A DNA stretch of 64,000 nt from Peptacetobacter hominis (GCF_006861675.1 NZ_SGJB01000001.1:62001-126000), one strand, 5' to 3'; shown: positions 1 through 10,742, counted from the stretch's first letter. The notes: a model not told the origin generated them from the sequence alone. Made by a program: numbers and translations.

Positions 1-1329
1 AATAAAACATCTGATGGAACTCTTATGTTCACAAAAGGTGCGCCGGATATAATATTCTCAAGAGCAGATAAAGTTATAGTAGACGGTGAAGAAGTGGAAT
101 TTACTGAAGAATTAAAACAGAAATTCAGAGAAGCAAACGAGGGATTCTCAAAAAGAGCTCTTAGAGTGCTTGCATTTGCATATAAGAATGTGGACGATGG
201 ATTTGAACCTGAAATAGAGGATGAAAATAATCTTACACTTATAGGTCTGTTTGCTATGATAGACCCACCTAGACCAGAGGTTATAGATGCGGTAAAAGAA
301 GCCAAAGAAGCCGGTATAAAAACAGTAATGATAACCGGAGACCACAAGACTACAGCAGCTGCAATAGCCCTTGAAATAGGTATAATGGAAGATGGAGATC
401 TTGCATTTACAGGTAAGGAACTTGATGCGATATCAGATGAAGAACTTGACGAAAAACTTGAAAGAATAAGTGTATACGCGAGGGTTTCTCCTGAAAATAA
501 AATAAGAATAGTAAGAGCATGGCAGAGAAAAGGATGCGTATCAGCCATGACAGGAGACGGTGTAAACGACGCTCCTGCACTTAAACAGGCTGACATAGGT
601 ATAGGTATGGGTAGTGGTACTGACGTTGCAAAGGATTCAAGTGACATGGTTCTTGTGGACGACAACTTTGCAAGTATAGTAAATGCTGTAGAAGAAGGTA
701 GAACAGTATACAGCAATATAAAGAAATCTATAACATATCTATTTGCAGGTAATCTTGGTGCGATAATAGCAATACTTTTTGCGGTATTTGCAGGATGGTC
801 AAATCCATTTACAGCGCTTCAGCTACTGTTTATAAACCTTGTGAACGACTCACTTCCAGCTATAGCACTTGGATTTGAGCCTTCTGAAAAAGGTGTTATG
901 AAAAGACCTCCAAGACCTGCAGATGAAGGTATACTTGGTGGAGGAACAATGCAGACAGTTCTTTTCAGAGGTATAGTTATAGGTATAGTGACTATAGCGG
1001 CTCAGTATCTTGGAATGCAGGTATCTCCTGAGTTTGGAGTTGCAATGGCATTTACAACTCTTATATTCTCAAGAACACTTCAGACTATAGCAAGCCGTTC
1101 AAACTATTCTACAGCAATAAGTGTAGGATTCTTCAGCAATAGATTTGCACTGATTGCAATATGTATATGCTTTATGCTTTACTCAATAGTTCTTATACCA
1201 GGTGTGAGAGAAATATTCTCTATACCTGCTATGTTTGGAACAACAGAGCTTTCTATATGTATAGGTCTGGCACTTGTATCTACACTTATAATGGAAATAT
1301 CAAAAATGTTCAGATCAAAAAATATCTAA
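1..1329 (+). CDS. P-type cation-transporting ATPase, C-terminal part (5' end outside window)
   Basis: The reading frame is open from base 1, so the gene begins before the window. The visible ~442 residues start in the nucleotide-binding domain (KGAPD motif near residue 12), continue through the phosphorylation-domain motifs ITGDH (~111) and TGDGVNDAP (~184), and end in a hydrophobic region with several membrane helices of the Cation_ATPase_C type. This is the layout of IIA/SERCA-like calcium-transporting ATPases, which use ATP to pump cations across the membrane. The DKTGT phosphorylation site and the first membrane helices lie outside the window, so the ion cannot be settled; Ca2+ is the usual annotation for this subgroup. 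A strong hairpin terminator follows the stop codon. Confidence 0.93.
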   Translation, partial: NKTSDGTLMFTKGAPDIIFSRADKVIVDGEEVEFTEELKQKFREANEGFSKRALRVLAFAYKNVDDGFEPEIEDENNLTLIGLFAMIDPPRPEVIDAVKEAKEAGIKTVMITGDHKTTAAAIALEIGIMEDGDLAFTGKELDAISDEELDEKLERISVYARVSPENKIRIVRAWQRKGCVSAMTGDGVNDAPALKQADIGIGMGSGTDVAKDSSDMVLVDDNFASIVNAVEEGRTVYSNIKKSITYLFAGNLGAIIAILFAVFAGWSNPFTALQLLFINLVNDSLPAIALGFEPSEKGVMKRPPRPADEGILGGGTMQTVLFRGIVIGIVTIAAQYLGMQVSPEFGVAMAFTTLIFSRTLQTIASRSNYSTAISVGFFSNRFALIAICICFMLYSIVLIPGVREIFSIPAMFGTTELSICIGLALVSTLIMEISKMFRSKNI

Positions 1330-1357
1330 TTAACATATAAATAAAAAATACTGAAGG

Positions 1358-1385
1358 ACCACTGTATATACAGTGGTTCTTTTTA
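1358..1385 (+). terminator. Rho-independent terminator after the P-type ATPase
   Basis: A perfect 20-base palindrome ACCACTGTAT/ATACAGTGGT is followed by a T-rich run 29 bases after the ATPase stop codon. Confidence 0.8.
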
Positions 1386-1507
1386 GTTTATATAAATAGT
1401 AAAGATATGTGGAATTATTCAGAAAAATGTGGCATAATATAATTTATAACGGAAACCAGATTCGAAAATCAAAGTTAAAAAATAAAACCAAAAATAGGAG
1501 GTACACT

Positions 1508-2824
1508 ATGAAATTATGGGGCGGCAGATTCAGAAAAGCTGAAAATAGTCTGATGGAGGAATTCAATCAGTCTTTTGGATACGATAAAATATTATATAAA
1601 AAAGATATAGAAGGAAGTCTGGCACATGTATTTATGCAGGTGAAGTGCGGACTTTTGACAGAAGAAGAAGGTAAGGCAATTGAAGATGGACTTTTAGGAA
1701 TCCTTGAAGATATAGAAAATGGAAAACTTCCTCTTGAAGGCGATTATGAAGATATACATACATTTACAGAGGCAAACCTTATAAAAAGAATAGGTGATAC
1801 AGGTAAAAAACTTCATACAGCAAGAAGCAGAAACGACCAGGTAGCTGTTGATATGAGACTTTATGCAAAAGAAAAAGCATTTGAAACAGCAGAACTTCTA
1901 AGTGAACTGAAATCTACAATAAAGAAAAAGGCGGAAGAAAATCCATGTATAATGCCTGGATATACTCATCTTCAGAGAGCTCAGGTTGTAACATTTAAAC
2001 ACCATCTGATGGCTTATTACAATATGTTTGACAGAGATGAAAAAAGAATAAAAAATGCGATAGAAATACTTGATGAATGTCCTCTTGGATGTGGAGCACT
2101 TGCCGGGACTACTCACAGCATAGACAGAGATATAACATCTGAAAAACTGGGATTCAAAAAGCCAGTAGACAACTTTATGGATGGAGTAAGTGACAGAGAT
2201 TATCTTCTTGAACTTATGGGAGATTTTTCAATAATAATGATGCATTTAAGCAGATTAAGTGAAGAACTTGTTTTATGGAGTTCTCAGGAATTCAGATTTG
2301 TCGAAATAGACGATCTTTATTCTACAGGAAGTTCAATAATGCCTCAGAAGAAAAATCCTGATGGAGCAGAACTTATAAGAGGGAAAACAGGAAGAGTATA
2401 TGGAAATCTTTTTGGTCTGTTTACAGTTATGAAGGGAATACCTCTTGCATACAACAAAGATATGCAGGAAGACAAAGAGGGATTTTTCGACAGTGCAGAG
2501 ACAATATCAATGTGTATAAGAATAATGTCTGGAATGATAGAAACTCTTAAGGTAAGAGATGACAATATGAAAAAAGCTGTAAAAGGCGGATTCCTGAATG
2601 CTACAGAAGTTGCAGACTATCTTGTCAAAAAAGGAGTTGCCTTCAGAGATGCTCATGGAATAGTAGGAAATATAGTAATCTACTGTGAGGACAACGACAA
2701 GGCGATAGAAGAACTGTCTCTTGAAGAACTTTCAGGATTCTCAGATGTATTTGATGAGAGTATATATGAGTTTATAGATTATGAGAACATACTTGACAAA
2801 GGAATAAAGAAAAATCTTAGATAG
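1508..2824 (+). CDS. argH: Argininosuccinate lyase
   Basis: Splits argininosuccinate into arginine and fumarate, the last step of arginine synthesis; cytosolic homotetramer of the fumarase/aspartase superfamily. The 438-residue product has the family signature GSSIMPQKKNPD at 274-285 with the catalytic serine loop, TARSRNDQ at 104-111, and GYTHLQ (~151-156) with the conserved histidine. The frame is open further upstream, but AGGAGGT seven bases before ATG 1508 and the family-typical start MKLWGGRF fix the start here. No argG or other arginine gene is adjacent, so it stands alone between two terminators; the rest of the pathway must be elsewhere or absent. Confidence 0.96.
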   Translation: MKLWGGRFRKAENSLMEEFNQSFGYDKILYKKDIEGSLAHVFMQVKCGLLTEEEGKAIEDGLLGILEDIENGKLPLEGDYEDIHTFTEANLIKRIGDTGKKLHTARSRNDQVAVDMRLYAKEKAFETAELLSELKSTIKKKAEENPCIMPGYTHLQRAQVVTFKHHLMAYYNMFDRDEKRIKNAIEILDECPLGCGALAGTTHSIDRDITSEKLGFKKPVDNFMDGVSDRDYLLELMGDFSIIMMHLSRLSEELVLWSSQEFRFVEIDDLYSTGSSIMPQKKNPDGAELIRGKTGRVYGNLFGLFTVMKGIPLAYNKDMQEDKEGFFDSAETISMCIRIMSGMIETLKVRDDNMKKAVKGGFLNATEVADYLVKKGVAFRDAHGIVGNIVIYCEDNDKAIEELSLEELSGFSDVFDESIYEFIDYENILDKGIKKNLR

Positions 2825-2857
2825 AAAATAATATCAGGATTATGATAATAAATAAAA

Positions 2858-2892
2858 AAAGTCCATCTATTATGTGATAGATGGACTTTTTA
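2858..2892. terminator. Bidirectional terminator between argH and the carboxypeptidase gene
   Basis: Stem AAGTCCATCTAT/ATAGATGGACTT with a short loop, flanked by A-run on the left and T-run on the right. It can stop both converging genes and ends right at the stop codon of the minus-strand gene. Confidence 0.85.
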
Positions 2893-2893
2893 A

Positions 2894-4321
2894 TTAGTCA
2901 GTTTTGTTGTTTTTGCTTTTTCGTTTTACCACTACTTTTCCTGTATCTCTTTTTATACTCTTTTTCGTTTTCTTTCTTTTTTCTTTTGATATAGGAGTCT
3001 GAGATTTACCATGAATTTTTCTAGACTCTCTTTCAGAACTTTTTCTTCTGTTTCTACGTTTTTTTCTTATATAAAACTTTCTCAAGATAAGAAGAATTAT
3101 TAATATAGCAATGATAGCTATTACAGTTTTTAATATTGCGGATAATATCTTAAATAGGCTGCTTTCTGTAAAGAAAGAGAAAATACTATCTAGATCATTA
3201 TTAGCAACAAGATTTATTTTTTTTATAAGTTTCCCGTCTTTATAAACGGACATTTTACCGACTACATCACCTTTTTTTACAGGTAAATCTATATTATCAA
3301 GTTCTTTTTCTGCGGTATATTCACCGTCAAGAGGAGCTCCTTCTGAAACTAAAACAGTATAATTCTGTTCTGGTTGATAAACAAGTTCCTTTTGCTTAGT
3401 AAAAAGCTTTCTCTTGCTTTCAACAAATTCATCTTTATCAACAATTGTATATGAATCGTAGTTCTCAAATCCATAATCAATTATAGCTCTTGAATCAGGA
3501 TAAATACCTTCATTTGTCGAATTGAATACTGCTGCAATAACTCTCTGTTTATCTTTGATGGCAGTTGAAAGAAGGCATTTTCCGGCGGCATTTGTAAATC
3601 CTGTTTTTATACCATCTACTATATCGTATTTTATAGGTACCTTTTTCCCGCGATAAGTCATATATCCGTTCGAAGTAAGAAACTGATTCGAGTTTGTATA
3701 TACTCTTTTCTGGGGATATTGAGCTGTCGGTTCAAATGTAACACTTTCTGTTGATACAATTTCTCTGAATGTGCTATCTGTCATAGCCTGTCTTGCTATA
3801 AGAGCCATATCTTTAGCAGTAGAGTAATGGTTTGTATCAGGAAGACCATTAGGGTTATTAAAGTGTGTATTTGTACATCCGATAGCCTCTGCTTCCTCGT
3901 TCATAAGTTTGGCAAACTCTTCAATTGATCCGCTTACATACTCTGCAAGGACATAAGCGACGTCATTGCATGAATGAAGCATAAGCGCAAGAAGAAGCTC
4001 TCTTACAGTAAAGCTTTCACCTTTCTGAAGAAACATACTTGTAGGCTCTATATAAGGTAGATCACCTATAGTTACAGTCTCATCCAGATTTTTTACATGT
4101 TTTATAACAAGATATGCAGTCCATGCCTTTGTAGTAGAAGCAGGATACATTTTTACGTTTCCGTTTTTCTGATAAAGAACCTTACCTGTCTCGTAATCCA
4201 ATAAAACTGCATATTTCGCTACAAGTGAAGGTCTGCTGGCAGCATAAGACGGAAACCGCGTATATAATACTGATGAAACGGAAATAATAGCGGCAAGAAG
4301 CAATGAAAATATCTTTTTCAT
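2894..4321 (-). CDS. Serine-type D-Ala-D-Ala carboxypeptidase (PBP5-like) with very basic C-terminal tail
   Basis: Trims the terminal D-alanine from peptidoglycan stem peptides outside the membrane. The 475-residue product has an N-terminal signal peptide (1-28), the active-site triad STTK (62-65), SCN (117-119) and KTG (239-241) of peptidase S11, then a PBP5 C-terminal beta domain, and one membrane helix near 392-413. GGAGGT lies five bases before ATG 4321; a longer start at 4333 would use the ribosome site itself as codons. After the helix comes a 62-residue tail with about 29 Lys/Arg, predicted cytoplasmic. Typical DacF/DacA proteins end in an amphipathic anchor, so helix plus basic tail is unusual. 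Probably monocistronic. Confidence 0.93.
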   Translation of the reverse strand: MKKIFSLLLAAIISVSSVLYTRFPSYAASRPSLVAKYAVLLDYETGKVLYQKNGNVKMYPASTTKAWTAYLVIKHVKNLDETVTIGDLPYIEPTSMFLQKGESFTVRELLLALMLHSCNDVAYVLAEYVSGSIEEFAKLMNEEAEAIGCTNTHFNNPNGLPDTNHYSTAKDMALIARQAMTDSTFREIVSTESVTFEPTAQYPQKRVYTNSNQFLTSNGYMTYRGKKVPIKYDIVDGIKTGFTNAAGKCLLSTAIKDKQRVIAAVFNSTNEGIYPDSRAIIDYGFENYDSYTIVDKDEFVESKRKLFTKQKELVYQPEQNYTVLVSEGAPLDGEYTAEKELDNIDLPVKKGDVVGKMSVYKDGKLIKKINLVANNDLDSIFSFFTESSLFKILSAILKTVIAIIAILIILLILRKFYIRKKRRNRRKSSERESRKIHGKSQTPISKEKRKKTKKSIKRDTGKVVVKRKSKNNKTD

Positions 4322-4401
4322 CGCGACCTCCATAATTATTTTATTTTATATTTTAGTATATCATAAATATGTCAATAATAGAAAGGTAAGGGGGAGATAA
4401 A

Positions 4402-5010
4402 ATGGATAAAAATCTGAATAAAAAAAAGAAAACTTTAATATTTACTGTAATTATAGCGGTAATTACAATTATGGCAGTTTATAGAAACTATTTTTCAGAG
4501 GAAAAGTACAGTATCGATGAAAGTACTCAGATAATTGAAGAGACTCAGGAAACAGATAAGGTATCAGATATAAATGAAGTTGTAGTATATATAAGTGGTG
4601 CTGTAAAAAATCCGGGAGTACTTACTATGACATCTGAGGACAGACTTGCTGATGCTATAGAAATGGTTGGGGGAACAGTTGATGGAGCGGATATGAATGC
4701 TGTAAATCTTGCTGAAAAACTTGCTGACGGAAAACACTATATAATACCTAAAATAGGAGAAAATGTGGCACCATCAGGTAATAATCAGGTTTCCGCATCA
4801 AATTCAAAAGGCAGTGACGGCAAAATAAATATAAATACAGCCACTGCTGAAGAACTTGACAAGCTTCCTGGAGTAGGGGAATCTACAGCTCAGAAGATTA
4901 TTTCATATAGAGAAGAAAGTGGCGGATTTAAAAGTGTTGAAGAACTTAAAAATGTAAATGGAATCGGTGATAAAAAATTTGAAGATATGAAAGATAGTGT
5001 AACAATATAA
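4402..5010 (+). CDS. comEA: Competence protein ComEA (DNA receptor), helix-hairpin-helix
   Basis: Membrane-anchored double-strand DNA receptor of the transformation machinery. The 202-residue product has a lysine-rich start, one membrane helix (~11-27), a SLBB domain (~57-110), a low-complexity linker and a C-terminal pair of helix-hairpin-helix motifs (~140-202, including LPGVGESTAQKI and VNGIGDKKF). Length matches ComEA. AGGGGGAG precedes ATG 4402. In many Firmicutes comEA sits next to comEC; here comEC is 20 kb away at 24.4 kb, so the competence genes are scattered. About 130 bases separate it from selD, with no obvious terminator between. Confidence 0.94.
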   Translation: MDKNLNKKKKTLIFTVIIAVITIMAVYRNYFSEEKYSIDESTQIIEETQETDKVSDINEVVVYISGAVKNPGVLTMTSEDRLADAIEMVGGTVDGADMNAVNLAEKLADGKHYIIPKIGENVAPSGNNQVSASNSKGSDGKININTATAEELDKLPGVGESTAQKIISYREESGGFKSVEELKNVNGIGDKKFEDMKDSVTI

Positions 5011-5140
5011 TATACATAAACCTCCTCAAATATGTTAATATAAATATGTATGACAACTTTTACAGAGAGAAAATTTCCATAAAAGGAAAACCTATTATTG
5101 AAAAAATAATTTGAAATACATAAATAGGAGGTAGTCAGAT

Positions 5141-6208
5141 ATGGCTGAAAAGAAAAAAGAATATAAAAGGCTGACAGAAATGACAACAGCCGGAGGATGA
5201 GCCGCCAAGATAGGGCCAGAAGTTCTGGCATCAGTTCTTGGACAGCTTCCTAAAAATGATAATGAAAAGGTTTCTAATTTACTTGTTGGAATAGATACTG
5301 CAGATGATGCGGCGATATATAAAATGGACGATGAAAAGGCGCTTATACAGACACTGGATTTCTTTACACCTATGGTTGACGATCCATATACATTTGGTCA
5401 GATAGCAGCTGCAAACTCGCTTTCTGATATATATGCAATGGGTGGAGAACCTATAGTTGCGATGAATATAGTGTGCTTCCCTTCATGTCACGATATGCAG
5501 GTTCTTGCAGAAATACTTAAAGGTGGATTCAGCAAGGTTGCGGAAAGTGGTGCTTTACTTGTAGGTGGACATACAGTTGATGACAAAGAGCCTAAATACG
5601 GACTTTCTGTATCAGGTATTGTACATCCTGATATGGTTCAGGCAAACTCTACAGCAAAACCAGGTGATCTTCTTATACTTACAAAACCTGTAGGTACAGG
5701 TATACTTAATACTGCTATGAAAGAGGATATGGTTTCAAAGAAAATAGCTGATAAAGTTATCGAGGTAATGGTTCATCTTAATAAATATGCTGCTATGAGT
5801 GTTAAAAACTTTGAAGTTCATTCAATAACAGATATTACAGGATTCGGTCTTTTAGGACATGTAATGGAGATGGCAAAGGCATCTGATGTTACTATAGAAA
5901 TAAAGGCAGACGATGTTCCTATACTTGAAGGTGCTGTTGAAATGGCGGAAATGGGAATAATCCCTTCAGGAGCTTACAGCAATATGGGATATATACAGGA
6001 CGATGTAATGATAGATGAATCTGTAAGAGAAGCTGTTTCAGACTGTCTTTATGATCCACAGACTTCAGGAGGTCTTTTAGTATCTGTAAGAGCAGATCAG
6101 GCTGAGGAAATGGTAAAAGATATGCTTAAGAACGGGGCAATAACAGCAGAGATAATAGGTTCTGTAAAAGAAAAATATGAAAATGGAAAATTTGTACATG
6201 TCATATAA
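5141..6208 (+). CDS. selD: Selenide, water dikinase (selenophosphate synthetase) with in-frame UGA for selenocysteine
   Basis: Makes selenophosphate, the selenium donor for Sec-tRNA, from selenide and ATP. Translation starts at ATG 5141 behind AGGAGGT. Codon 20 is TGA (5198-5200); reading it as selenocysteine gives [15 protein letters not shown], which matches the catalytic Cys/Sec loop of SelD followed by the conserved lysine. The rest ([16 protein letters not shown]..., AIM-synthase N and C domains) is uninterrupted to the stop at 6208, giving 355 residues, the normal length. A tight hairpin follows the UGA. An automatic caller would start at ATG 5324 and lose 61 residues. First gene of selDAB. 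Confidence 0.96.
5198..5230 (+). promoter_or_regulatory. Candidate bacterial SECIS element in selD
   Basis: Directly 3' of the TGA codon lies the stem GCCAGA/TCTGGC with the three-base loop AGT (5215-5229), its apical loop about 20 bases from the UGA. Position and size fit bacterial SECIS hairpins bound by SelB, encoded two genes downstream. Confidence 0.7.
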
Positions 6209-6232
6209 ATAAAACAGGAAAGAGTGGTTAGT

Positions 6233-7639
6233 TTGAATAAAAGAGAGTTATTTGCTATGCTTCCATCGGTAGATGAAGTTCTTGGTCAGGAGAAAATAGA
6301 AAAACTTTTAAATGATTATCCAAGAAGCCTTGTTCTTGAAGGAATAAGAGAAGTAATAGACGTAAACAGAAAGAAAATTGTTGATATAAAAGACGAAAAA
6401 GAGGCAGAGAGATTTTCTCTTACTATGGAGATGGTTGTAAATGATTCTATAGAATCAGTAAAGAGAAAATATGCTCTTTCACTAAAAAAAGTGATAAACG
6501 GTACAGGAACAGTACTTCATACAAATCTTGGAAGATCACTTATAAGTGAAAAAATAAAAGATGAACTTTGGACAGCTGCTTCAAGATATTCAAATCTTGA
6601 ATACGACATTGAAAAAGGTGAAAGAGGTTCAAGATATGTTCACCTTACAGAGACTATAAAAAGACTTACAGGAGCAGAAGATGTACTTGTAGTAAATAAC
6701 AATGCAGCTGCTGTAATGCTTGTACTGAGCACAATGGCAAAAGGTGGAGAAGCAATAGTATCTAGAGGAGAACTTGTTGAGGTAGGAGGATCTTTCAGAA
6801 TACCTAGTATAATGGCTTTAAGTGGAGCTGACCTTGTTGAGATAGGTGCGACAAACAAGACTCATCTAAAAGACTACGAAAATGCAATAACAGAAAATAC
6901 AAAAGTTCTTATGAAGGTTCATACAAGTAACTATAGGATACTTGGATTTACTGAGAGCATAGGTGTATCAGAACTTGTGGAACTTGGTAAAAAACATGAT
7001 CTTCCTGTGATAGAAGATCTTGGAAGTGGTGTATTTATAGATCTTTCAAAATATGGTCTTGATTATGAACCTACAGTTCTTGACTCAATAAACCGGGGAG
7101 CGGATATAGTAACATTCAGCGGTGATAAAATGCTTGGTGGAGCACAGGCTGGAATAATCGTAGGAAAGAAAAAATACATCTCTCAGATGAAGAAAAATCA
7201 GCTTACAAGAGCTCTGAGAGTTGATAAACTTACAATATGTGCACTTGAAGCAACTCTTAGAATGTATCTTGATGAAAATACTGCGGTAGAAAATATACCT
7301 ACACTTAAAATGATAACAATGCAGATGGATGAGCTTGAGAAAAAAGCTGAGAAGCTGTATGAAGAAATAAAAGAACTTAATCTGGATGCAGACGTACATA
7401 TAGAGGACTGTATGTCTCAGGTAGGAGGAGGTTCTATGCCACTTGAAACTATGAAATCAAAGGCAATAGCGATAACTCCAAATCATATGAATGTAGCTGC
7501 ACTTGAAAGAAAACTTAGACTTTCTGATGCACATATAATAGCCAGAATATACGATAATAAATATGTTCTTGATGTTAGAACAATATTTGAGGATGAATTT
7601 GCTGAAATTAAAAGAGAGCTTGAAAAAGCATTTTTATAG
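6233..7639 (+). CDS. selA: L-seryl-tRNA(Sec) selenium transferase
   Basis: PLP enzyme that converts seryl-tRNA-Sec to selenocysteinyl-tRNA-Sec with selenophosphate. About 468 residues, normal for bacterial Sel[15 protein letters not shown] near residue 90 and the PLP-lysine motif [12 protein letters not shown] near 292 are family hallmarks. A GTG at 6224 is one base from the AGGAAAG ribosome site, so TTG 6233 is the better start. It follows selD by 24 bases and precedes selB by 19, a tight operon. Confidence 0.95.
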   Translation: MNKRELFAMLPSVDEVLGQEKIEKLLNDYPRSLVLEGIREVIDVNRKKIVDIKDEKEAERFSLTMEMVVNDSIESVKRKYALSLKKVINGTGTVLHTNLGRSLISEKIKDELWTAASRYSNLEYDIEKGERGSRYVHLTETIKRLTGAEDVLVVNNNAAAVMLVLSTMAKGGEAIVSRGELVEVGGSFRIPSIMALSGADLVEIGATNKTHLKDYENAITENTKVLMKVHTSNYRILGFTESIGVSELVELGKKHDLPVIEDLGSGVFIDLSKYGLDYEPTVLDSINRGADIVTFSGDKMLGGAQAGIIVGKKKYISQMKKNQLTRALRVDKLTICALEATLRMYLDENTAVENIPTLKMITMQMDELEKKAEKLYEEIKELNLDADVHIEDCMSQVGGGSMPLETMKSKAIAITPNHMNVAALERKLRLSDAHIIARIYDNKYVLDVRTIFEDEFAEIKRELEKAFL

Positions 7640-7658
7640 GCTTTAAGGGGGAATAAAA

Positions 7659-9542
7659 ATGAAACATATAATAGTAGGAACAGCAGGTCATATAGACCAC
7701 GGGAAAACTACCCTTATAAAAGCTCTTACAGGAAGAGAAACAGACACACTTGACGAGGAAAAGAAAAGAGGGATTTCGATAAATCTTGGATTTACATTCT
7801 TCGATCTTCCAAGTGGTAAAAGAGTAGGAATAGTTGACGTTCCAGGACATGAAAAATTTATAAAAAACATGCTTGCAGGTGCATCAGGCCTTGATATGGT
7901 TATGCTTGTTGTTGCAGCTGATGAGGGTGTAATGCCTCAGACTGTTGAGCATATAGATATATTATCATTCCTAAATATAAAAAATGGTATGGTTGTACTT
8001 ACAAAATCTGATATGGTAGATGATGATTTCAGAGAGCTTGTAAAAGAGGATATAAAAGAAAGATTAAAAGGAACATTCCTTGAAAATGCAGAGATACTTG
8101 AAGTTGACTCTGTATCAAAAAGAGGAATACCAGAACTTATAGAAAAACTTGACGAAATGAGCGAGCAGATAGAGGAAAAAAATGAAAACTCACCTGCCAG
8201 ACTTAATATAGACAGGGTATTTACAATAAAAGGACATGGTACTGTTGTAACAGGAACTCTTATAGAAGGAAAAATAAGCGTGGATGACGACCTTGTAATA
8301 TATCCTGAGAAAATAAAGGCAAAAATAAGAAGTATACAGGTTCACGGAGAAAATGAAAATACAGCTTATGCAGGTCAGAGAACAGCGATAAATATTTCAA
8401 ATGTAAAAAAAGATGAGATAGAAAGAGGGGATGTTCTTGCAGCTGCAGATTCACTAGAAGAATCTATGATGCTTGATGTAAGAATATCAATGATAAAACA
8501 TGCCGAGAAACCTCTTAAACATTGGGATAGAGTAAGACTTTATCATGGTACAAGAGAAATACTTTGTAGAGCTGTTCCACTTGAAGGAGAGGAAATAGCT
8601 CCAGGTGAGAGTGGATTTGTTCAGCTTAGACTTGAGGAAAGTATAGTATGTAAAAAAGGAGATACTTTTGTAATAAGAAGTTATTCACCTATGACTACAA
8701 TAGGTGGAGGTGTTATAATAGATGCATCTCCTAGAAAGCATAAAATTTCTGACAAGGATGTAATAGAAGCTCTTAAAGTAAAGGAAAAAGGAGAACTTCA
8801 CGATATACTTGAGGAGTATCTGAAAAATAACTCTAAAAATTATCCGACTGTAAAGGATATGATGAGTTACAGCGGTGCTCATGAAGAAGATGTGAAAAAT
8901 GCACTTGAAAAACTTGAATCAGAATCAAAGGCTGTATCTGTATTAAATCTTTATATGCATGCAACACATTACAGAAAACTTGGTGAAAAAATAGAGGAAA
9001 CTCTTAGAGATTACCACAAGCATAATAGACTTAAAAAAGGTATGCTTAAAGAAGAACTTAAATCAAAAGTGGAAAGTAAATTCAAGACAAAGGAATTTGA
9101 TGTAATTCTTTCTAGATTTGAATCTGAGGGAGTTATAAAAATTTCAGGAAATATAGTTTCTATGAGCGACTTTGAAGTTGTATTCAATGATAAGCAAAAG
9201 GAAACAAGAAAGAGAATACAGAATAAACTTAAAAAATGTGGATTTGAATCTGTTCCAACGATGGATGAAATAACTGAGGGTGATGTAAGAACAAAAGAGG
9301 TTCTTGAAGCGATGATAGGAGAGTCAGTTGAAATTCTGGGTGATGGATATATAATGGATTCAGATACATATAAAAAGGCAAAACAGATGCTTATAGATTA
9401 TATAAAAGAACATGGTGAAATAACACTTGGAGAATATAGAGACCTTATAGGATCAAGTAGAAAGAACTGTATGATAATACTTGAAAGTTTTGACAGAAAC
9501 AGAATAACAAAAAGAATAGAGAATAAGAGAGTTCTTATGTAA
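7659..9542 (+). CDS. selB: Selenocysteine-specific elongation factor SelB
   Basis: GTPase that delivers Sec-tRNA-Sec to ribosomes stalled at UGA codons marked by SECIS hairpins. The 627-residue product opens with [13 protein letters not shown] (G1), has DVPGHE (G3) and TKSD (G4), then EF-Tu-like beta domains (~175-340) and winged-helix repeats in the C-terminal half that bind SECIS RNA. AAGGGGGA precedes ATG 7659. Last gene of selDAB; a terminator starts 8 bases after the stop. With tRNA-Sec at 14.5 kb, every core component of bacterial Sec insertion is in the window. Confidence 0.97.
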   Translation: MKHIIVGTAGHIDHGKTTLIKALTGRETDTLDEEKKRGISINLGFTFFDLPSGKRVGIVDVPGHEKFIKNMLAGASGLDMVMLVVAADEGVMPQTVEHIDILSFLNIKNGMVVLTKSDMVDDDFRELVKEDIKERLKGTFLENAEILEVDSVSKRGIPELIEKLDEMSEQIEEKNENSPARLNIDRVFTIKGHGTVVTGTLIEGKISVDDDLVIYPEKIKAKIRSIQVHGENENTAYAGQRTAINISNVKKDEIERGDVLAAADSLEESMMLDVRISMIKHAEKPLKHWDRVRLYHGTREILCRAVPLEGEEIAPGESGFVQLRLEESIVCKKGDTFVIRSYSPMTTIGGGVIIDASPRKHKISDKDVIEALKVKEKGELHDILEEYLKNNSKNYPTVKDMMSYSGAHEEDVKNALEKLESESKAVSVLNLYMHATHYRKLGEKIEETLRDYHKHNRLKKGMLKEELKSKVESKFKTKEFDVILSRFESEGVIKISGNIVSMSDFEVVFNDKQKETRKRIQNKLKKCGFESVPTMDEITEGDVRTKEVLEAMIGESVEILGDGYIMDSDTYKKAKQMLIDYIKEHGEITLGEYRDLIGSSRKNCMIILESFDRNRITKRIENKRVLM

Positions 9543-9549
9543 AAATAAT

Positions 9550-9591
9550 GGGCGGAAATTGGGTTTAGTATAACTCAAATCCGCCCTTTTT
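9550..9591. terminator. Terminator between selB and apbE
   Basis: GGGCGGA/TCCGCCC arms with a 23-base loop, then a T-run. The T-run overlaps the stop codon region of the minus-strand apbE gene. Confidence 0.75.
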
Positions 9592-10644
9592 CTAATTTGA
9601 TGTTTCAAGAGTAAAAGAATCATCAAGTATTTCAAAATATTCTTCAAATCCTTTAGTTGTATAGACTTTCTTATCTTTTGTGACGAATACCGCATCAACT
9701 CCATCGATACTTTCAATAAGTTTTTTACCGTTTTCAAGTCCAAGTCCGAATGCAGATGTCGATAAAGCATCGCAGTTTATCGATTTATCAGATATGATAG
9801 TAACACTTAAAAGATTATTTTCAAATGGATAGCCGGTAAACGGGTTTAATATATGATGATATTTCTTTCCGTCTTTTTCGACATATCTTTCATAGACACC
9901 GGATGTAACAACAGATTTATTGGAAACTCTCACCTCAGCGAAAGAGTCTGAATTACCTTCTATAGGATTTTTTAGTCCGATATTATATTCTTTATTATCT
10001 TCATTATATCCTTTTGCGTATATATTTCCACCGAGATTTATTATGGCGTTTTCTACATTCTGTGTATCAAGATATTCGGAAACTTTGTCGGCAGCATATC
10101 CTTTTGCAATAGCCCCTAAATCCAGTTTCATACCCTTCTCAGGCAACATTACAGTGTTATTTTCCTTGTTTATTTCTATCTTTGAATAATCCACAAGGGA
10201 TACTTTCTCTGAAATCTCGGATTCTGAAGGAACTTTTGCATCAGGTGTTCCTATAGCCCAAAGATCAGAAACAGGACCGATGGAAACATCAAAAACTCCA
10301 TCTGACAATTTTGAGTATCTTATAGCTTCCTCAATTACATACATAGTTTCATCTGATACCTCAACAGGAGATATCCCGGCATTTTTATTTATTTTATATA
10401 TATCACTTCCAGGAATTTTAGTACTCATCATATTATCAACATCCTGGATAGTATCATCACAACCGGCAAGTATTTTTTCGGCTTCTGATTTACTGTTTGA
10501 ATATACTGTAACAGTATTTACAGTTCCAAGAAAATAATTTGTAGATGAATATGCTTCTGGAGATCTAAGTCGGAATATAGATATAATAACTGCGGCGATA
10601 ATTAAGATAGCAGCTACTACTATTGCATATTTATTTCTTTTCAT
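9592..10644 (-). CDS. apbE: FAD:protein FMN transferase (ApbE family)
   Basis: Attaches FMN covalently to threonine residues of extracytoplasmic proteins such as RnfG/NqrC. The 350-residue product has an N-terminal membrane/signal segment (~7-25) and the ApbE fold with LGAIAKGYAAD (~176-186), LGGNIYAKG (~204) and the conserved metal-site region SINCDALSTSAFGLG (~290-304). The membrane segment lacks a clear lipobox. GGGAGG precedes ATG 10644. No flavoprotein substrate is encoded next to it; the NusG-II protein at 13.3 kb belongs to a family often found near such systems. Confidence 0.93.
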   Translation of the reverse strand: MKRNKYAIVVAAILIIAAVIISIFRLRSPEAYSSTNYFLGTVNTVTVYSNSKSEAEKILAGCDDTIQDVDNMMSTKIPGSDIYKINKNAGISPVEVSDETMYVIEEAIRYSKLSDGVFDVSIGPVSDLWAIGTPDAKVPSESEISEKVSLVDYSKIEINKENNTVMLPEKGMKLDLGAIAKGYAADKVSEYLDTQNVENAIINLGGNIYAKGYNEDNKEYNIGLKNPIEGNSDSFAEVRVSNKSVVTSGVYERYVEKDGKKYHHILNPFTGYPFENNLLSVTIISDKSINCDALSTSAFGLGLENGKKLIESIDGVDAVFVTKDKKVYTTKGFEEYFEILDDSFTLETSN

Positions 10645-10742
10645 AAAATCCTCCCAAAATATATCTATTTTAAAAACACATTTTATAGTTATAAGATAAC
10701 AATACCAATATTATATCATGAAAAATAAATATATAAAAATTA

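Noticed and set aside
1409..1507. N-terminal extension of ArgH by 33 residues
   Set aside because: The extension lies in probable promoter DNA and is not part of the family; AGGAGGT sits right before ATG 1508.
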